Assembly: GCF_021502655.1 (NCBI RefSeq)
Contig: NZ_JAKFFT010000004.1
Location: 496,001-560,000 of the forward strand
Reading direction: 5' to 3'
DNA from: Dyadobacter sp. CY347
GTDB lineage: Bacteria; Bacteroidota; Bacteroidia; Cytophagales; Spirosomataceae
DNA: 64,000 bases
The notes beneath the pieces are model-generated. The model saw nothing but the letters and a program-made list of their open reading frames with translations, was not told where the DNA came from and ran no database searches. The translations under genes were made by a program, and so were the position numbers. Positions 16,849 to 26,470 of this stretch are shown piece after piece; positions within the stretch are counted from its first letter, which is position 1; each line of letters starts with the position of its first letter.

Positions 16849-19800
16849 TTAATGTTGAACCGTGAGCTCTTCGGCCATTTTCTGTTCCTCGGTCATTTTA
16901 TGGTTTTTCGGTGAAATGAACGTGTAAACTGCTGGAATAACGAATAATGTCAGGATCAGCGAGAACATTAAACCACCCACAATCACCACGCCCAGCGGAA
17001 CCCGGCTCGTAGCAGCAGCTCCCAGGCTCATTGCAATCGGTAGCGCACCGAAAGCCGTAGCAAGGCTCGTCATGAGGATAGGCCGTAAGCGCTGCGTGGC
17101 CGATTCCACTGCCGCCGCCATTCGTCCCATGCCCTGTTCCCGTTTCTGATTAGCGAACTCTACGATCAAAATTCCGTTCTTGGTAACCAGCCCAATGAGC
17201 ATGATCATCCCGATCTGGGAGAAAATATTGATGGTTAACCCAAAAAGATAAAGGCTTAACAATGCTCCCGCCAATGCGAGCGGCACCGTGATCATGATAA
17301 TAAATGGATCGGTGAAGCTCTCGAATTGTCCTGCAAGAACCAGATATACAAGGAGTAAGGCCAGCCCGAATGCAAAGCTTGTGTTGGAAGAACTTTCTTC
17401 AAAGTCACGCGAAGAGCCGGTTAGGGAAGTCTGGAATGATTCGTCCAGCAGTTTCGCGGCGATCCTGCGCATGGCGGCTACACCATCGCCGATGGTTTTT
17501 CCTTCTACCAATGAGGCCGAAACGGTTGCACTTTTGTAACGGTTATAGTGATAGATCGTCGGAGGGCCGCTTTCTTCCTTCATTTGTACAACTGCTGTCA
17601 AAGGAATATTTTCACCGCGATTGTTCCGGACATACAACTTGGAAATATCCGCAGGCTTGTTCCGCTCAGAACGCTCCACTTGTCCGATTACCTGATATTG
17701 CTGGCCATTCATGATGAAGTAAGCAAGCCGTCTTCCACTGAATGCAGATTGGATCGCACCAGCCACATCTGTCGTCGACAAGCCAAGATCTCTGGCTTTC
17801 AAGCGGTCAATTGTAAGCCTAATCTCCGGTTTATTGAATTTCAGGTTAACGTCAACATTCTGGAATGTCGGGTCTTGCCGTGCTTCTTCCAGGAATTTTG
17901 GTAAAACATCAAAAATCTTATTGAAATCAAGGTTTTGAAGCACAAACTGAACGGGTAAGCCACCTCTTGAACCCTGGCCTACCGCAATGGTTTGTTCTTG
18001 TGTTGCAAAAATTCTTGCATCATTAAAACGGGCCAGCTTCTTGTTAATCTCCTGTGCAAGATCATTCTGGCTTTTCTTGCGATCACCTGCCGGCACCAGA
18101 CCAATCCGCGCCGTGCCGCTGTTGACGCCGCCGCCGCCAAAACCGGGCGTTGCAGAGAATGTAAATGCTTTTTCGGGAATAGAGTCGTTCAGGAAGTTGG
18201 AAAGCTGGTCAGAAACCTGCTGCATTTGGTCGAAACTAGTTCCTTCCGGTGCGGACAGGTTAAAGCGGATGCTGTTCCGGTCTTCCATCGGTGCAAGCTC
18301 GCTTTGCAGATTGGTGTAGGTAAAATAAATGAGGACACCACAAGCTGCAACAAGCACCCAGGCAATCCAGCGCGCTTTCATAAAACCGCGTAATGACCGG
18401 TTATATCCATCTTCCATCCCTGTGAAAAATGGTTCTGTCTTATTATAGAACCAGCCGTGCCCAGCTCCTTTGCGATTCAAGAACACATTCAGAACCGGAG
18501 TGATCGTAAGCGAAACGAATGCAGAGATCAAAACCGCAGAGGCAACTACAATACCAAATTCCCGGAACAAACTCCCGACGAAACCTTCGAGGAAAATTAC
18601 CGGGAGAAACACAACGGCAAGGGTAAGCGATGTCGAAATAACGGCAAAAAAGATCTCACGGCTTCCTTCCAATGCAGCCTGCCTTATCGGAAGGCCGCTT
18701 TCGAGCTTTCGGAAAATGTTTTCCGTGACTACAATCCCATCATCCACCACAAGTCCGGTGGCCAGTACAATGCCGAGCAGGGTTAATATATTGATGGAAA
18801 ACCCAAACAGATACATGATAAAGAAGGTCGCGACCAGCGAGATCGGAATGTCGATCAGCGGGCGGATGGCTACGACGAAGCTCCTGAAAAAGAACAGGAT
18901 AACGATTACCACCAGCGAAAACGCGATTAGCAAGGTTTCCTCAACTTCCAGGATAGATTGGCGAACCAGTCTCGTATTATCCAGCAGGATATTGAATGTA
19001 ATGTCCGATTTATTTGACTTCTGGATTTCGGCAAGTCTTTTATTAAACTCATCCGAAATCTCCACATAATTGGCACCCGGCTGTGGAATTACGGCAAGCC
19101 CTACGGCGTACATGCCATTGTATTTCCAGCTTTGTTCCTCATTCTCAGGGCCCAATTCCACTTTGGCGACATTCGCAAGGCGCACAATGCCGGCGGTGTC
19201 ATTCCTGATAACCAAGTCACTAAATTCTTTTTCGCTCGTAAGCCGGCCCATCGTCCTGATCGTCAGCTCGGTGTTGGCACCATAGATCTTTCCGGCGGGC
19301 AACTCGACGTTCTCTGAGCTTAATGTTGTTGAAATATCATTGAAAGAAATGCCATAGGCGCTCATTTTATCAGGATCCAGCCAAATGCGCATGGCATAAC
19401 GCTTTTGCCCGAAAATATTAATGGCACTTACACCGTCAATCGTTTGAAGGCTTTGCTGCAATACATTTTCTGCGTATTCACTCAATTCCAATAGACCTTT
19501 GGAAGGACTTTGAACGGCAAGCAGCAGGATAAAATCACTGTTCGCATCAGCTTTGCTCACCACCGGCGGGGCATCCACATCCTGAGGCAGGTTACGCTGA
19601 GCCTGGCTTACTTTATCACGAACATCATTAGCAGCGCCTTCAAGATCCGATTCCAGGTTGAATTCAACAGTAATGTTACTGGAACCAATCTGGCTGGATG
19701 AGCTGATACTTTTAATGCCGGGAATACCATTGATACTTTTTTCAAGTGGCTCAGTGATCTGGCTTTCAATGATGTCGGCGTTTGCGCCAGTGTAACTCGT

Positions 19801-19944
19801 ACGGACGTTTACAACCGGCGGGTCAATGGCAGGATAGTCGCGGAGTGAGAGAAAGTTATAACCTACAACACCAAAAAGGATGATGAGCAGGTTCATGACT
19901 ACGGCCAGAACGGGCCGTTTTAATGATAATTCAGAAATGTTCAT
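16849..19944 (-). CDS. RND multidrug efflux pump, HAE1 type
   Basis: 1031 residues, the usual length for AcrB-type pumps, with twelve membrane helices and two large periplasmic loops. The start MNISELSLKRPVLAVVMNLLIILFG is the standard first helix. The proton-relay residues are present: the DD pair in GLVVDDGIVVTEN near residue 399 and the lysine in GLVTKNGILIVEF near 918. The drug/proton antiporter sits in the inner membrane and works with the adaptor and TolC genes on either side. The HAE1 assignment (rather than CzcA metal pumps) rests on the overall sequence pattern and is moderately firm; the substrate is unknown. Confidence 0.95.
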   Translation of the reverse strand: MNISELSLKRPVLAVVMNLLIILFGVVGYNFLSLRDYPAIDPPVVNVRTSYTGANADIIESQITEPLEKSINGIPGIKSISSSSQIGSSNITVEFNLESDLEGAANDVRDKVSQAQRNLPQDVDAPPVVSKADANSDFILLLAVQSPSKGLLELSEYAENVLQQSLQTIDGVSAINIFGQKRYAMRIWLDPDKMSAYGISFNDISTTLSSENVELPAGKIYGANTELTIRTMGRLTSEKEFSDLVIRNDTAGIVRLANVAKVELGPENEEQSWKYNGMYAVGLAVIPQPGANYVEISDEFNKRLAEIQKSNKSDITFNILLDNTRLVRQSILEVEETLLIAFSLVVIVILFFFRSFVVAIRPLIDIPISLVATFFIMYLFGFSINILTLLGIVLATGLVVDDGIVVTENIFRKLESGLPIRQAALEGSREIFFAVISTSLTLAVVFLPVIFLEGFVGSLFREFGIVVASAVLISAFVSLTITPVLNVFLNRKGAGHGWFYNKTEPFFTGMEDGYNRSLRGFMKARWIAWVLVAACGVLIYFTYTNLQSELAPMEDRNSIRFNLSAPEGTSFDQMQQVSDQLSNFLNDSIPEKAFTFSATPGFGGGGVNSGTARIGLVPAGDRKKSQNDLAQEINKKLARFNDARIFATQEQTIAVGQGSRGGLPVQFVLQNLDFNKIFDVLPKFLEEARQDPTFQNVDVNLKFNKPEIRLTIDRLKARDLGLSTTDVAGAIQSAFSGRRLAYFIMNGQQYQVIGQVERSERNKPADISKLYVRNNRGENIPLTAVVQMKEESGPPTIYHYNRYKSATVSASLVEGKTIGDGVAAMRRIAAKLLDESFQTSLTGSSRDFEESSSNTSFAFGLALLLVYLVLAGQFESFTDPFIIMITVPLALAGALLSLYLFGLTINIFSQIGMIMLIGLVTKNGILIVEFANQKREQGMGRMAAAVESATQRLRPILMTSLATAFGALPIAMSLGAAATSRVPLGVVIVGGLMFSLILTLFVIPAVYTFISPKNHKMTEEQKMAEELTVQH

Positions 19945-19982
19945 AGGTCAGGTTCAAGGAAATAGTTGTTCTACCGCCGTAA

Positions 19983-21080
19983 TTACTTCACAACATTCAA
20001 GCTTTTTACGCTTCTCACTTTCACTGGAGCATCAGGACGGGCAAATAACACGCCCGAAACAACTACGGTATCCCCAACGCTCAGGCCACTCGTCACTTCC
20101 ACCACTTCTTCACGTCTGTCACCAGTCTGAATGTCCACAAAAACCGCTTTGCCGCCTTTCACGGTAACCGCCTTTTTGCCCATTGCTTCCGGGATAATGC
20201 AGTTTGTAGGGATCAGGATACTGGCCTTATTCGTACTCGCATTCAAATATACTTTGGCAAAAGAACCCGGGCTGGTTGAGCCGGAATTCAGCACAGCACG
20301 CACGGTAATGTTCCTAGTGGACTGGTTAACCTGCGGTTCCAGTGCGATAATTCTTGCACTTTCCCTTTTTCCTGAATTCTGGTCCAGGAGCACTTCCACA
20401 TTTGCGCCTTTCCGGACATATTTTTGATACGTTTCCGGGATCGTGAAGTCTATTCTCAAATTAGCCAGCTGCTGCATTGTAGCCATAATGTTCGTTGGCG
20501 TCACGAAAGAACCTTCACTTACTTTTCTTAAACCTATTACCCCTGTAAATGGCGCACGAACAATGGTTTTGTCGATCAAAGCCTGCGTGTAAGCCATATC
20601 GGCTTTAAATGTATTAACCTGATTGACAGCCAGGTCATAATCTGCCTGGTTGATGCCGTTCACGGCTACAAGCTGTTTCAACCGTTTCTCAGTCGTCTCC
20701 GCCAGTTCAAGCTGCACCTTAGTGCGGTTCAGTTGTGCTTGCAGATCGGCGTTGTTGATCCTTGCTATAACTGTGCCTTTGGAAACCGTCTGGCCCTCAG
20801 GAACATTCAGATATGTGAGCAGCCCGCTTACCTCTGGTCTGAGTTCGGCAAATTCATTAGCAACAATTGTTCCGTTGACTTCAACCTTATCGCTTACTTT
20901 ATCAGACTTGACAATGATGACGTCGACAATTGTTGGTCCACCGCCACCTTTCGCCTGAAAAGTGTCTTTTTTTTCCTTGCATGAAAATGTGAAGAGGAGC
21001 GTACCCGAGATGATGACAAATGAGAGGGTTTTATTCAGATTTGGTATTTTCTGAAAAACAGACTTGGTGTTTGAATTCAT
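19983..21080 (-). CDS. RND efflux periplasmic adaptor subunit (membrane fusion lipoprotein)
   Basis: 365 residues. A hydrophobic leader ends in a lipobox (LLFTFSC, Cys34), so it is probably a lipoprotein anchored in the inner membrane. A biotinyl-lipoyl-like domain (EVSGLLTYLNVPEGQTVSKGTVIARIN), an alpha-helical hairpin (AQLNRTKVQLELAETTEKRLKQL), and a beta-barrel (IGLRKVSEGSFVTPTNIMATMQQL) follow in the order of the HlyD/AcrA family. It is the first gene of the operon. A TAATTTTG on the minus strand at 21161-21154 is a possible -7 box, but no TTG lies at the right distance. Confidence 0.93.
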   Translation of the reverse strand: MNSNTKSVFQKIPNLNKTLSFVIISGTLLFTFSCKEKKDTFQAKGGGGPTIVDVIIVKSDKVSDKVEVNGTIVANEFAELRPEVSGLLTYLNVPEGQTVSKGTVIARINNADLQAQLNRTKVQLELAETTEKRLKQLVAVNGINQADYDLAVNQVNTFKADMAYTQALIDKTIVRAPFTGVIGLRKVSEGSFVTPTNIMATMQQLANLRIDFTIPETYQKYVRKGANVEVLLDQNSGKRESARIIALEPQVNQSTRNITVRAVLNSGSTSPGSFAKVYLNASTNKASILIPTNCIIPEAMGKKAVTVKGGKAVFVDIQTGDRREEVVEVTSGLSVGDTVVVSGVLFARPDAPVKVRSVKSLNVVK

Positions 21081-21226
21081 AAAAAATATTAATTCCAGAG
21101 CTTTTGGTTTAGGGGTCGTTTGTTGAGAATAATATCGAAATTCGGGTCTTTCCCAAAATTATATATTAATCTAAAACCTATTGGACTTTTTTCTACTATA
21201 AAAGTTTAAAAGCAGAAAATATATTT

Positions 21227-22474
21227 TTAGAATTCCTGGGCAATTACTTTCAGAAGCGTATCACATTTCATCTCCGTTTCTTCCCATTCGCGCTCAGGAA
21301 TGGAATCTTCGGTGATTCCGGCACCTGCAAAAAATGTAGCTTTCCCTTCTTTAAACCTGACCGTCCGAAGGTTTACAAAAAGATTAGTATCTCCGCCGAC
21401 TTGTGCAGGGCCGATAAAGCCGCTGTAAAAAGAGCGGTCGTAACCTTCGATTTCAGTAAGGAATTTCAGGCTCGGAAGTTTTGGTACGCCGCACACTGCT
21501 GAGGTAGGATGTAGCAGTTTAAGCATGACAGAGGCGAGTTCGGGGAAATTCAGCGCCGCTGTATCTACTTCAAAATCAGTTCTTAAATGGTACAAATTGC
21601 CAGCCAGCACCGTTTTAGGGCCGGTTTCTGTATATTCCCGCAAACGGATTTTCTTGAAACATTCAACAATATAGCGGCTTACCAACGCATGTTCCTCAAT
21701 CTCCTTTTCACCCCAACGGATGTCAAACTTCGGGATAAGCTCACCCGTTTCATTACGCGCATTCTGTGTCCCGGCCAGCGACATGGTTCTGAAAATGCCA
21801 TTGGAATCCTGGCGCACCAATGCTTCCGGACTCGCGCCGAGCCATAACTCATTGTGATCGGGCAGGTTAACGAGTGAAACAAATGCATGCGGATATACTT
21901 TCGCCAGCTTGCAGAATGCTTTGGCAGGCTGAAAGTTCTCAGAATAGGCTAAGTCTTTTGTTCTGGATAAAACTACTTTTTTGAACTGCCCCTGCCGAAT
22001 GGCATTCACGGCGAGTTCAACAGTCCTTTTAAAACGGTCACTAGCACTCAGATCCGATAATTCCTTAATAGGGATGGCATTGTGATAAGCTTGCGGGTTC
22101 GCGTCCTTTGCAATTTCGGCGGCCAGGCTTACCAGTTTTATAACATCGGGATGTTCCTCGCTGATATTGTTTTCAATGTCCTCTAAATTGTTGTCTTCGG
22201 AAAAAGTCAGGATAATGTCGCCTTCCAGAAACAGCACTTCCTCGTTCGTTTCCCAGTGAAAATTGCTCACAACGAAGCCCGGCGAGAGTTTTTCAAGCTC
22301 CGGCTGGGTTTTTCGTATTCCTTCCCGGACCGAGATCAGCAGCTGGATTTCGTTCCTGTGCGGCAATCGCCATAATGCCGACGGAAATCCTAATTGTCTG
22401 GATGCTGTCCAAAGTTCCTCAACCTGTAATCCCTCAAATACGGAAAATCGTGTGTCGGTTTGTACTGAAAGCAT
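21227..22474 (-). CDS. menF: Isochorismate synthase (MenF-like)
   Basis: 415 residues. It converts chorismate to isochorismate, the first step of menaquinone biosynthesis. The C-terminal chorismate-binding domain shows KKVVLSRTKDLAY, HPTSAVCGVPK and GYDRSFYSGFIGP, the conserved segments of MenF/EntC/DhbC enzymes, together with the late GAGIxxxSxPExEWEExxxK pattern that supplies metal-binding glutamates. The hotdog thioesterase gene 45 bases upstream on the same strand fits the DHNA-CoA thioesterase step, so the pair supports menaquinone rather than siderophore synthesis. Other men genes are not in the window. Confidence 0.88.
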   Translation of the reverse strand: MLSVQTDTRFSVFEGLQVEELWTASRQLGFPSALWRLPHRNEIQLLISVREGIRKTQPELEKLSPGFVVSNFHWETNEEVLFLEGDIILTFSEDNNLEDIENNISEEHPDVIKLVSLAAEIAKDANPQAYHNAIPIKELSDLSASDRFKRTVELAVNAIRQGQFKKVVLSRTKDLAYSENFQPAKAFCKLAKVYPHAFVSLVNLPDHNELWLGASPEALVRQDSNGIFRTMSLAGTQNARNETGELIPKFDIRWGEKEIEEHALVSRYIVECFKKIRLREYTETGPKTVLAGNLYHLRTDFEVDTAALNFPELASVMLKLLHPTSAVCGVPKLPSLKFLTEIEGYDRSFYSGFIGPAQVGGDTNLFVNLRTVRFKEGKATFFAGAGITEDSIPEREWEETEMKCDTLLKVIAQEF

Positions 22475-22519
22475 TTAGTGTTTAATCTAATCGTTAGGTT
22501 ATTTTCCTGCAAAATAATG

Positions 22520-22945
22520 TCAGCGGTCGGCATTCACAATAGCAACTGTCAAGCGACTGATGCATACCAGCTTACTTTCTTCATTGGTTATTTTAATGTC
22601 CCAAATGTGCGTCGTTCTGCCCAGATGGATCGGCCTCACAGTCCCATACACAAATCCTGTCTTTGCAGACCTGATGTGGTTTGCATTGATTTCCAAACCC
22701 ACCGCATGTTGTTTCTCTGGATCCGGCAAACATAGAAATGATGCAATGCTCCCAAGTGTCTCTGCCAAAACAACAGATGCGCCGCCATGTAAAATTCCAA
22801 ATGGCTGGTGTGTACGCTTGTCCACTGGCATTCTTGCAGTTATATAATCATTCCCGATCTCCGTAAACTCAATTCCGAGATGATCAGAGATTGTGTTCTG
22901 ACTGAAAGAATGAAGTGCATCAAGCGTAATGGATCTGGTGAACAT
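22520..22945 (-). CDS. menI: Hotdog-fold thioesterase, probable DHNA-CoA thioesterase
   Basis: 141 residues, the usual size of PaaI/MenI-type hotdog enzymes. The active-site segment is ILHGGASVVLAETLGS with H53-G-G and the catalytic glutamate E62. In menaquinone synthesis MenI cleaves 1,4-dihydroxy-2-naphthoyl-CoA; a general acyl-CoA thioesterase (PaaI/YbdB-like) would look similar, so the menI call depends on the neighbouring menF gene. The two are co-directional with a 45-base gap, consistent with one transcript. Confidence 0.8.
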   Translation of the reverse strand: MFTRSITLDALHSFSQNTISDHLGIEFTEIGNDYITARMPVDKRTHQPFGILHGGASVVLAETLGSIASFLCLPDPEKQHAVGLEINANHIRSAKTGFVYGTVRPIHLGRTTHIWDIKITNEESKLVCISRLTVAIVNADR

Positions 22946-23030
22946 ATCTAAAAAATGTATAAATTTGTATTTGCTATAAAGGCTAATAACAAGGTATTTG
23001 CAAAATTAATATTTAAATTATCCTATTATC

Positions 23031-23675
23031 TTGAAAAGAAAGTCTATCTACCTCATTCGTCACGGCGAAACGGATTTTAACCGCAGGGGAGTGGTTCAGG
23101 GAAGTGGTGTTGATTCCTTGCTGAATGAATGGGGCGAAGCCCAGGCTGCCGCCTTTTTTAATGCTTACCAACATGTTCCTTTTGACAAAATTTACACCTC
23201 TGATTTAAAACGAACACATCAAACCGTTCGTGGGTTCATCAGGCTTGGTATCCCTCACGAAAGTTATGCGGGGCTTAATGAAATCTCCTGGGGAAACCGC
23301 GAAGGCCGCGAACCAAATACAGGCGATAACAACTATTACCGCGAATTGGTGACCGCCTGGAAAAACGGTCAGGTTGACCTTGCAGCAGAGGAAGGCGAAA
23401 GCCCTTTGCACGTGCGCGAGCGCCAGATCCCGGTGATAGAGACCATTCTTTCCCGTCCGCACGAAAGAAATATCCTGATTGCCATGCACGGCCGCGCCAT
23501 GCGGGTGCTGCTTACCACGCTTTTCAATCAGCCCCTTATTAATATGGATGATTACGAGCATAGTAACCTGTGTTTATATAAAATCAACTATTCTTACGAC
23601 ACAGGGAAGTTTGAGCTCGAAGTGGCCAACAACATTACCCACCTGTTGTCTCTCGAAATTCCTCAAACTTTGTAA
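23031..23675 (+). CDS. Histidine phosphatase family protein (phosphoglycerate-mutase-like)
   Basis: 214 residues with a TTG start at 23031. The TTG is accepted because the catalytic RHG motif (LIRHGETDFN, His11) lies only ten residues in and no ATG is available upstream in frame. The second catalytic histidine is H153 (IAMHGRAMR), and the SDLKRTHQT segment supplies the arginine. The family includes phosphoglycerate mutases and various phosphatases such as CobC and fructose-bisphosphatases; the substrate is unknown. It is divergent from menI, 85 bases away. Confidence 0.88.
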   Translation: MKRKSIYLIRHGETDFNRRGVVQGSGVDSLLNEWGEAQAAAFFNAYQHVPFDKIYTSDLKRTHQTVRGFIRLGIPHESYAGLNEISWGNREGREPNTGDNNYYRELVTAWKNGQVDLAAEEGESPLHVRERQIPVIETILSRPHERNILIAMHGRAMRVLLTTLFNQPLINMDDYEHSNLCLYKINYSYDTGKFELEVANNITHLLSLEIPQTL

Positions 23676-23779
23676 AAACCGTTTGTGTACATTCGTTTCC
23701 TTTGGTGTATTTATGAACTGAGCAGCAGTTCACACGGATACATTTGCCAAAGTTCAAACCGCACAACAGAAAAAACTTT

Positions 23780-24847
23780 ATGTCCAAAAAACGTACTTAT
23801 TGGACGTTACAAATTCTCGGCTGGACTTTACTGATCATGTTCGAGTATGTACCTTATGCGCTCGAATTCGGTTTTGAGGCTGGTGTGTTTTACACGGCAT
23901 TGGCGAACATTCTTCTTGGCATTTGTCTCACACATGTTTACAGGCTTGTAATCCAGAAGTGGAACTGGTCCTCATTGCCGCTTCCCAGGCTTGCGTTACG
24001 CGTGATCGGTTCAGTGTTATTGTTGGGGTTGATCATGACGCTGGTCAACCAGCCAATGGACCGGAAAGTGCTTGAACAGAATTTGCTTAATCAGCCGCTC
24101 GTTTTCTGGGGTTACTACGCCAATTGGTGCAAAAACCTACTTGCCTGGATCCTGTCCTACACAGTTTATCATTATATAGAACAAACCAGGCTAGCGGGTT
24201 ATGAGAAGATCATGCTTAAAATGTCTATGCGCGAGGCAGAAGCCAAGGTTTTACGTTCGCAGCTGAACCCTCACTTTACATTCAACGCATTGAACAGCAT
24301 TCGGGCGCTCGTGTATGAAGATCCCAAAAAAGCGCAGCTCAGTATTACCCAGTTATCCAACATTTTACGGAATTCTTTGCTGGCTGATCGGCGCAAAACA
24401 GTTGACTTACAAGAAGAGTTGAGAACTGTTGAGGATTATCTGGAACTCGAAAAAGTGCGTTATGAAGATCGTTTGCGTTATTCCATAGCCACAGATCCGC
24501 AAGCCATTTACTGGCAAGTCCCGCCTATGATGCTGCAAACTTTGGTTGAAAACGGCATTAAGCATGGCGTTTCAAAGGAAATGGGTGGTGGATTTATCGA
24601 TGTAAAATCGGAAATTGCAAACGAACTGCTGATCATAACCATTCTGAATTCCGGAAATTTGGGTAACACGGATTCAGGAGGCGTTGGTTTAAAAAATACG
24701 GCCGAGCGGTTGTCTATTTTATATGGTAAGGGCGCAACCTTCCGCATTTTTCAGGAGAAACAAGACGTGGTTTGCTCCGAAGTAAGGATTCCAATGTTGT
24801 CGGAAGGCGTGATGATGGTGGGTGAGGAGACAGGAAAACGCAACTGA
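23780..24847 (+). CDS. LytS-type sensor histidine kinase
   Basis: 355 residues from the ATG at 23780; the in-frame TTG at 23744 is less likely. Four predicted membrane helices (about 8-140) are followed by a coiled linker and the LytS-type kinase: phospho-acceptor H165 in QLNPHFTFNALNSIRAL, the N box QTLVENGIKHGV, and a shortened G box GVGLKNTAERL. No separate periplasmic sensor domain is present, so it probably senses through the membrane. It is followed 47 bases later by a LytTR regulator and makes a standard two-component pair. Confidence 0.92.
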   Translation: MSKKRTYWTLQILGWTLLIMFEYVPYALEFGFEAGVFYTALANILLGICLTHVYRLVIQKWNWSSLPLPRLALRVIGSVLLLGLIMTLVNQPMDRKVLEQNLLNQPLVFWGYYANWCKNLLAWILSYTVYHYIEQTRLAGYEKIMLKMSMREAEAKVLRSQLNPHFTFNALNSIRALVYEDPKKAQLSITQLSNILRNSLLADRRKTVDLQEELRTVEDYLELEKVRYEDRLRYSIATDPQAIYWQVPPMMLQTLVENGIKHGVSKEMGGGFIDVKSEIANELLIITILNSGNLGNTDSGGVGLKNTAERLSILYGKGATFRIFQEKQDVVCSEVRIPMLSEGVMMVGEETGKRN

Positions 24848-24894
24848 CAGCTTACATCAATTATAAACTTCATTTAATTCCTAACTGACCTGTT

Positions 24895-25629
24895 ATGAGG
24901 ACTCTTATTGTCGACGACGAACGCCTTGCAAGAAACGAATTGAAAAGATTACTGGAACCTTATACCAAGATTGACATTGTAGGGGAAGCCGCCAATGCAG
25001 AAGAAGCTTTGGTAATGATCGAAGAATTACAGCCAGAATTGCTTTTTCTAGACATTCAAATGCCGGGTAAAAATGGTTTTGAGCTGCTTTCGTCCATCGA
25101 GGGAAAAACCCCGGAAGTGATTTTTACAACTGCTTATGACGAATACGCGATCAAAGCATTTGAATTCAATGCGTTAGATTATTTATTAAAACCAATTGAT
25201 TCAGAGCGTTTAAAGGATACGATCCATCGCATTGAAGAAAATCAGGCGCAGCCGGAAACACCTGCCCAAGCGCACGAGCGCGCAGAAAAAGTGCTTGGCG
25301 AAAATGATCAGGTTTTTGTAAAGGACGGCGAGAAATGCTGGTTTGTCAAATTAGGCAAGATCCGTCTTTTTGAATCCATGGGAAATTACGTTCGTCTGCA
25401 TTTTGATGATCAAAAACCATTGGTCCTGAAATCACTGAACAATCTTGAAGAGCGCCTGGAACCCAACACTTACTTCCGCGCCAATCGCAAGCACATTATA
25501 AATTTACATTGGATCGAAAAAATTGAGCCCTGGTTTAGCGGCGGATTGCTTGTTACGCTGCAAGGAGGTGACAAAATCGAGATTTCGCGTCGTCAGGCTA
25601 TCCGTTTCAAGGAGCTGATGAGTTTGTAG
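24895..25629 (+). CDS. LytTR-family response regulator
   Basis: 244 residues. The receiver domain (1-118) has the acidic pair D7/D8, phospho-acceptor D53 (LFLDIQMPGKNG), and a conserved lysine in LLKPID. The C-terminal LytTR DNA-binding domain starts near 140 (VFVKDGEKCWFVKLGKIRLFES) and ends with the characteristic FRANRKHIINLHWI. It is the partner of the LytS kinase upstream. LytTR regulators bind direct repeats near promoters; the target genes are not known, although the lipoprotein gene beginning 25 bases downstream may be in the same transcript. Confidence 0.93.
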   Translation: MRTLIVDDERLARNELKRLLEPYTKIDIVGEAANAEEALVMIEELQPELLFLDIQMPGKNGFELLSSIEGKTPEVIFTTAYDEYAIKAFEFNALDYLLKPIDSERLKDTIHRIEENQAQPETPAQAHERAEKVLGENDQVFVKDGEKCWFVKLGKIRLFESMGNYVRLHFDDQKPLVLKSLNNLEERLEPNTYFRANRKHIINLHWIEKIEPWFSGGLLVTLQGGDKIEISRRQAIRFKELMSL

Positions 25630-25654
25630 TTCAATGTTCATTTATCAACAATAT

Positions 25655-26470
25655 ATGCGTTTATCAAAAATCTGTCTTTTTCTGCTTTCAATGTCATTGT
25701 TCGCGGCTTGTAAAAATTCCGGCGATAAGGAACGGGCGGAAAGCGGAACGGTGAAGTTGTCGGGCAGCAAAAGTAAAACTGACTTCGGAGGCTGTGATAC
25801 TATCGGAAACAAAGGAGTGTCCATTAAAATCAATCTTTGGGAGCCGACCGATTCGTCACAACTTTCAAAAGAGATCCGTGCCGTTTTGACACAGAAATCC
25901 TTGTTGCGAATCAATTCTTACGGCGATTCTGCCAGCATTGCTGCGCATCCGGAAGCCAGCAGGAGTATCAAAAGTGCTTTTGAAGTTTTTGAGAAAAATT
26001 ACAACGACTTCAAAAAGGACTATCCGGATGCACCGGGCTGCTGGGAAGTAGAGTTAAAAGGCGATACGGTTTATTCTACTCCAAAAGTATTGTTCTACCA
26101 GCTTGATCATTACGCATTCACGGGCGGCGCGCATCCCAACACATTCCGTTCCTATCATGCGTTCAGCACCGAAACAGGAAAAGAAATCGAGATGAAGGAC
26201 TTTATTTCCGATTCCACGAAGCTGCTAAGTCTGGTTGACAAAGCATTCAGAAAAACAGAAAAGCTAAGCGCAGAAACCGACCTGGAAGAGGCCGGTTATT
26301 TCCTGCTTAATCACAAGTTTGTGCTGCCTGTGGCCTATGTCTTCACGCCTGCTGGTATTTTGTTTTATTATAATCCTTACGAAATCGCTGCCTATGCACG
26401 CGGGGCCATTCATTTTACAATTCCTTATGCAGAGCTGAGTGGTGTGATTGACCGGGATAAGGTTTTCTGA
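25655..26470 (+). CDS. DUF4163/DUF3298 lipoprotein (RsiV-like fold)
   Basis: 271 residues from the ATG at 25655, chosen because it puts a lipobox (SLFAAC, Cys19) at a normal distance. A PdaC/RsiV-type pair of domains follows: an N-terminal DUF4163-like part (VSIKINLWEP to FEKNYNDFKKDYP) and a C-terminal DUF3298 part with the diagnostic GGAHPNTFRSYHAF and YNPYEIAAYARG segments. RsiV of Bacillus binds lysozyme, and PdaC deacetylates glycans; this protein lacks a catalytic domain and may bind a cell-wall ligand. It could belong to the LytS/LytTR operon. Its stop abuts the stop of the convergent radC gene. Confidence 0.85.
   Translation: MRLSKICLFLLSMSLFAACKNSGDKERAESGTVKLSGSKSKTDFGGCDTIGNKGVSIKINLWEPTDSSQLSKEIRAVLTQKSLLRINSYGDSASIAAHPEASRSIKSAFEVFEKNYNDFKKDYPDAPGCWEVELKGDTVYSTPKVLFYQLDHYAFTGGAHPNTFRSYHAFSTETGKEIEMKDFISDSTKLLSLVDKAFRKTEKLSAETDLEEAGYFLLNHKFVLPVAYVFTPAGILFYYNPYEIAAYARGAIHFTIPYAELSGVIDRDKVF

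Noticed and set aside
23744-23779. Upstream TTG start for the LytS kinase
   Set aside because: The added 12 residues are basic and non-hydrophobic, and the ATG at 23780 gives a normal first membrane helix position.
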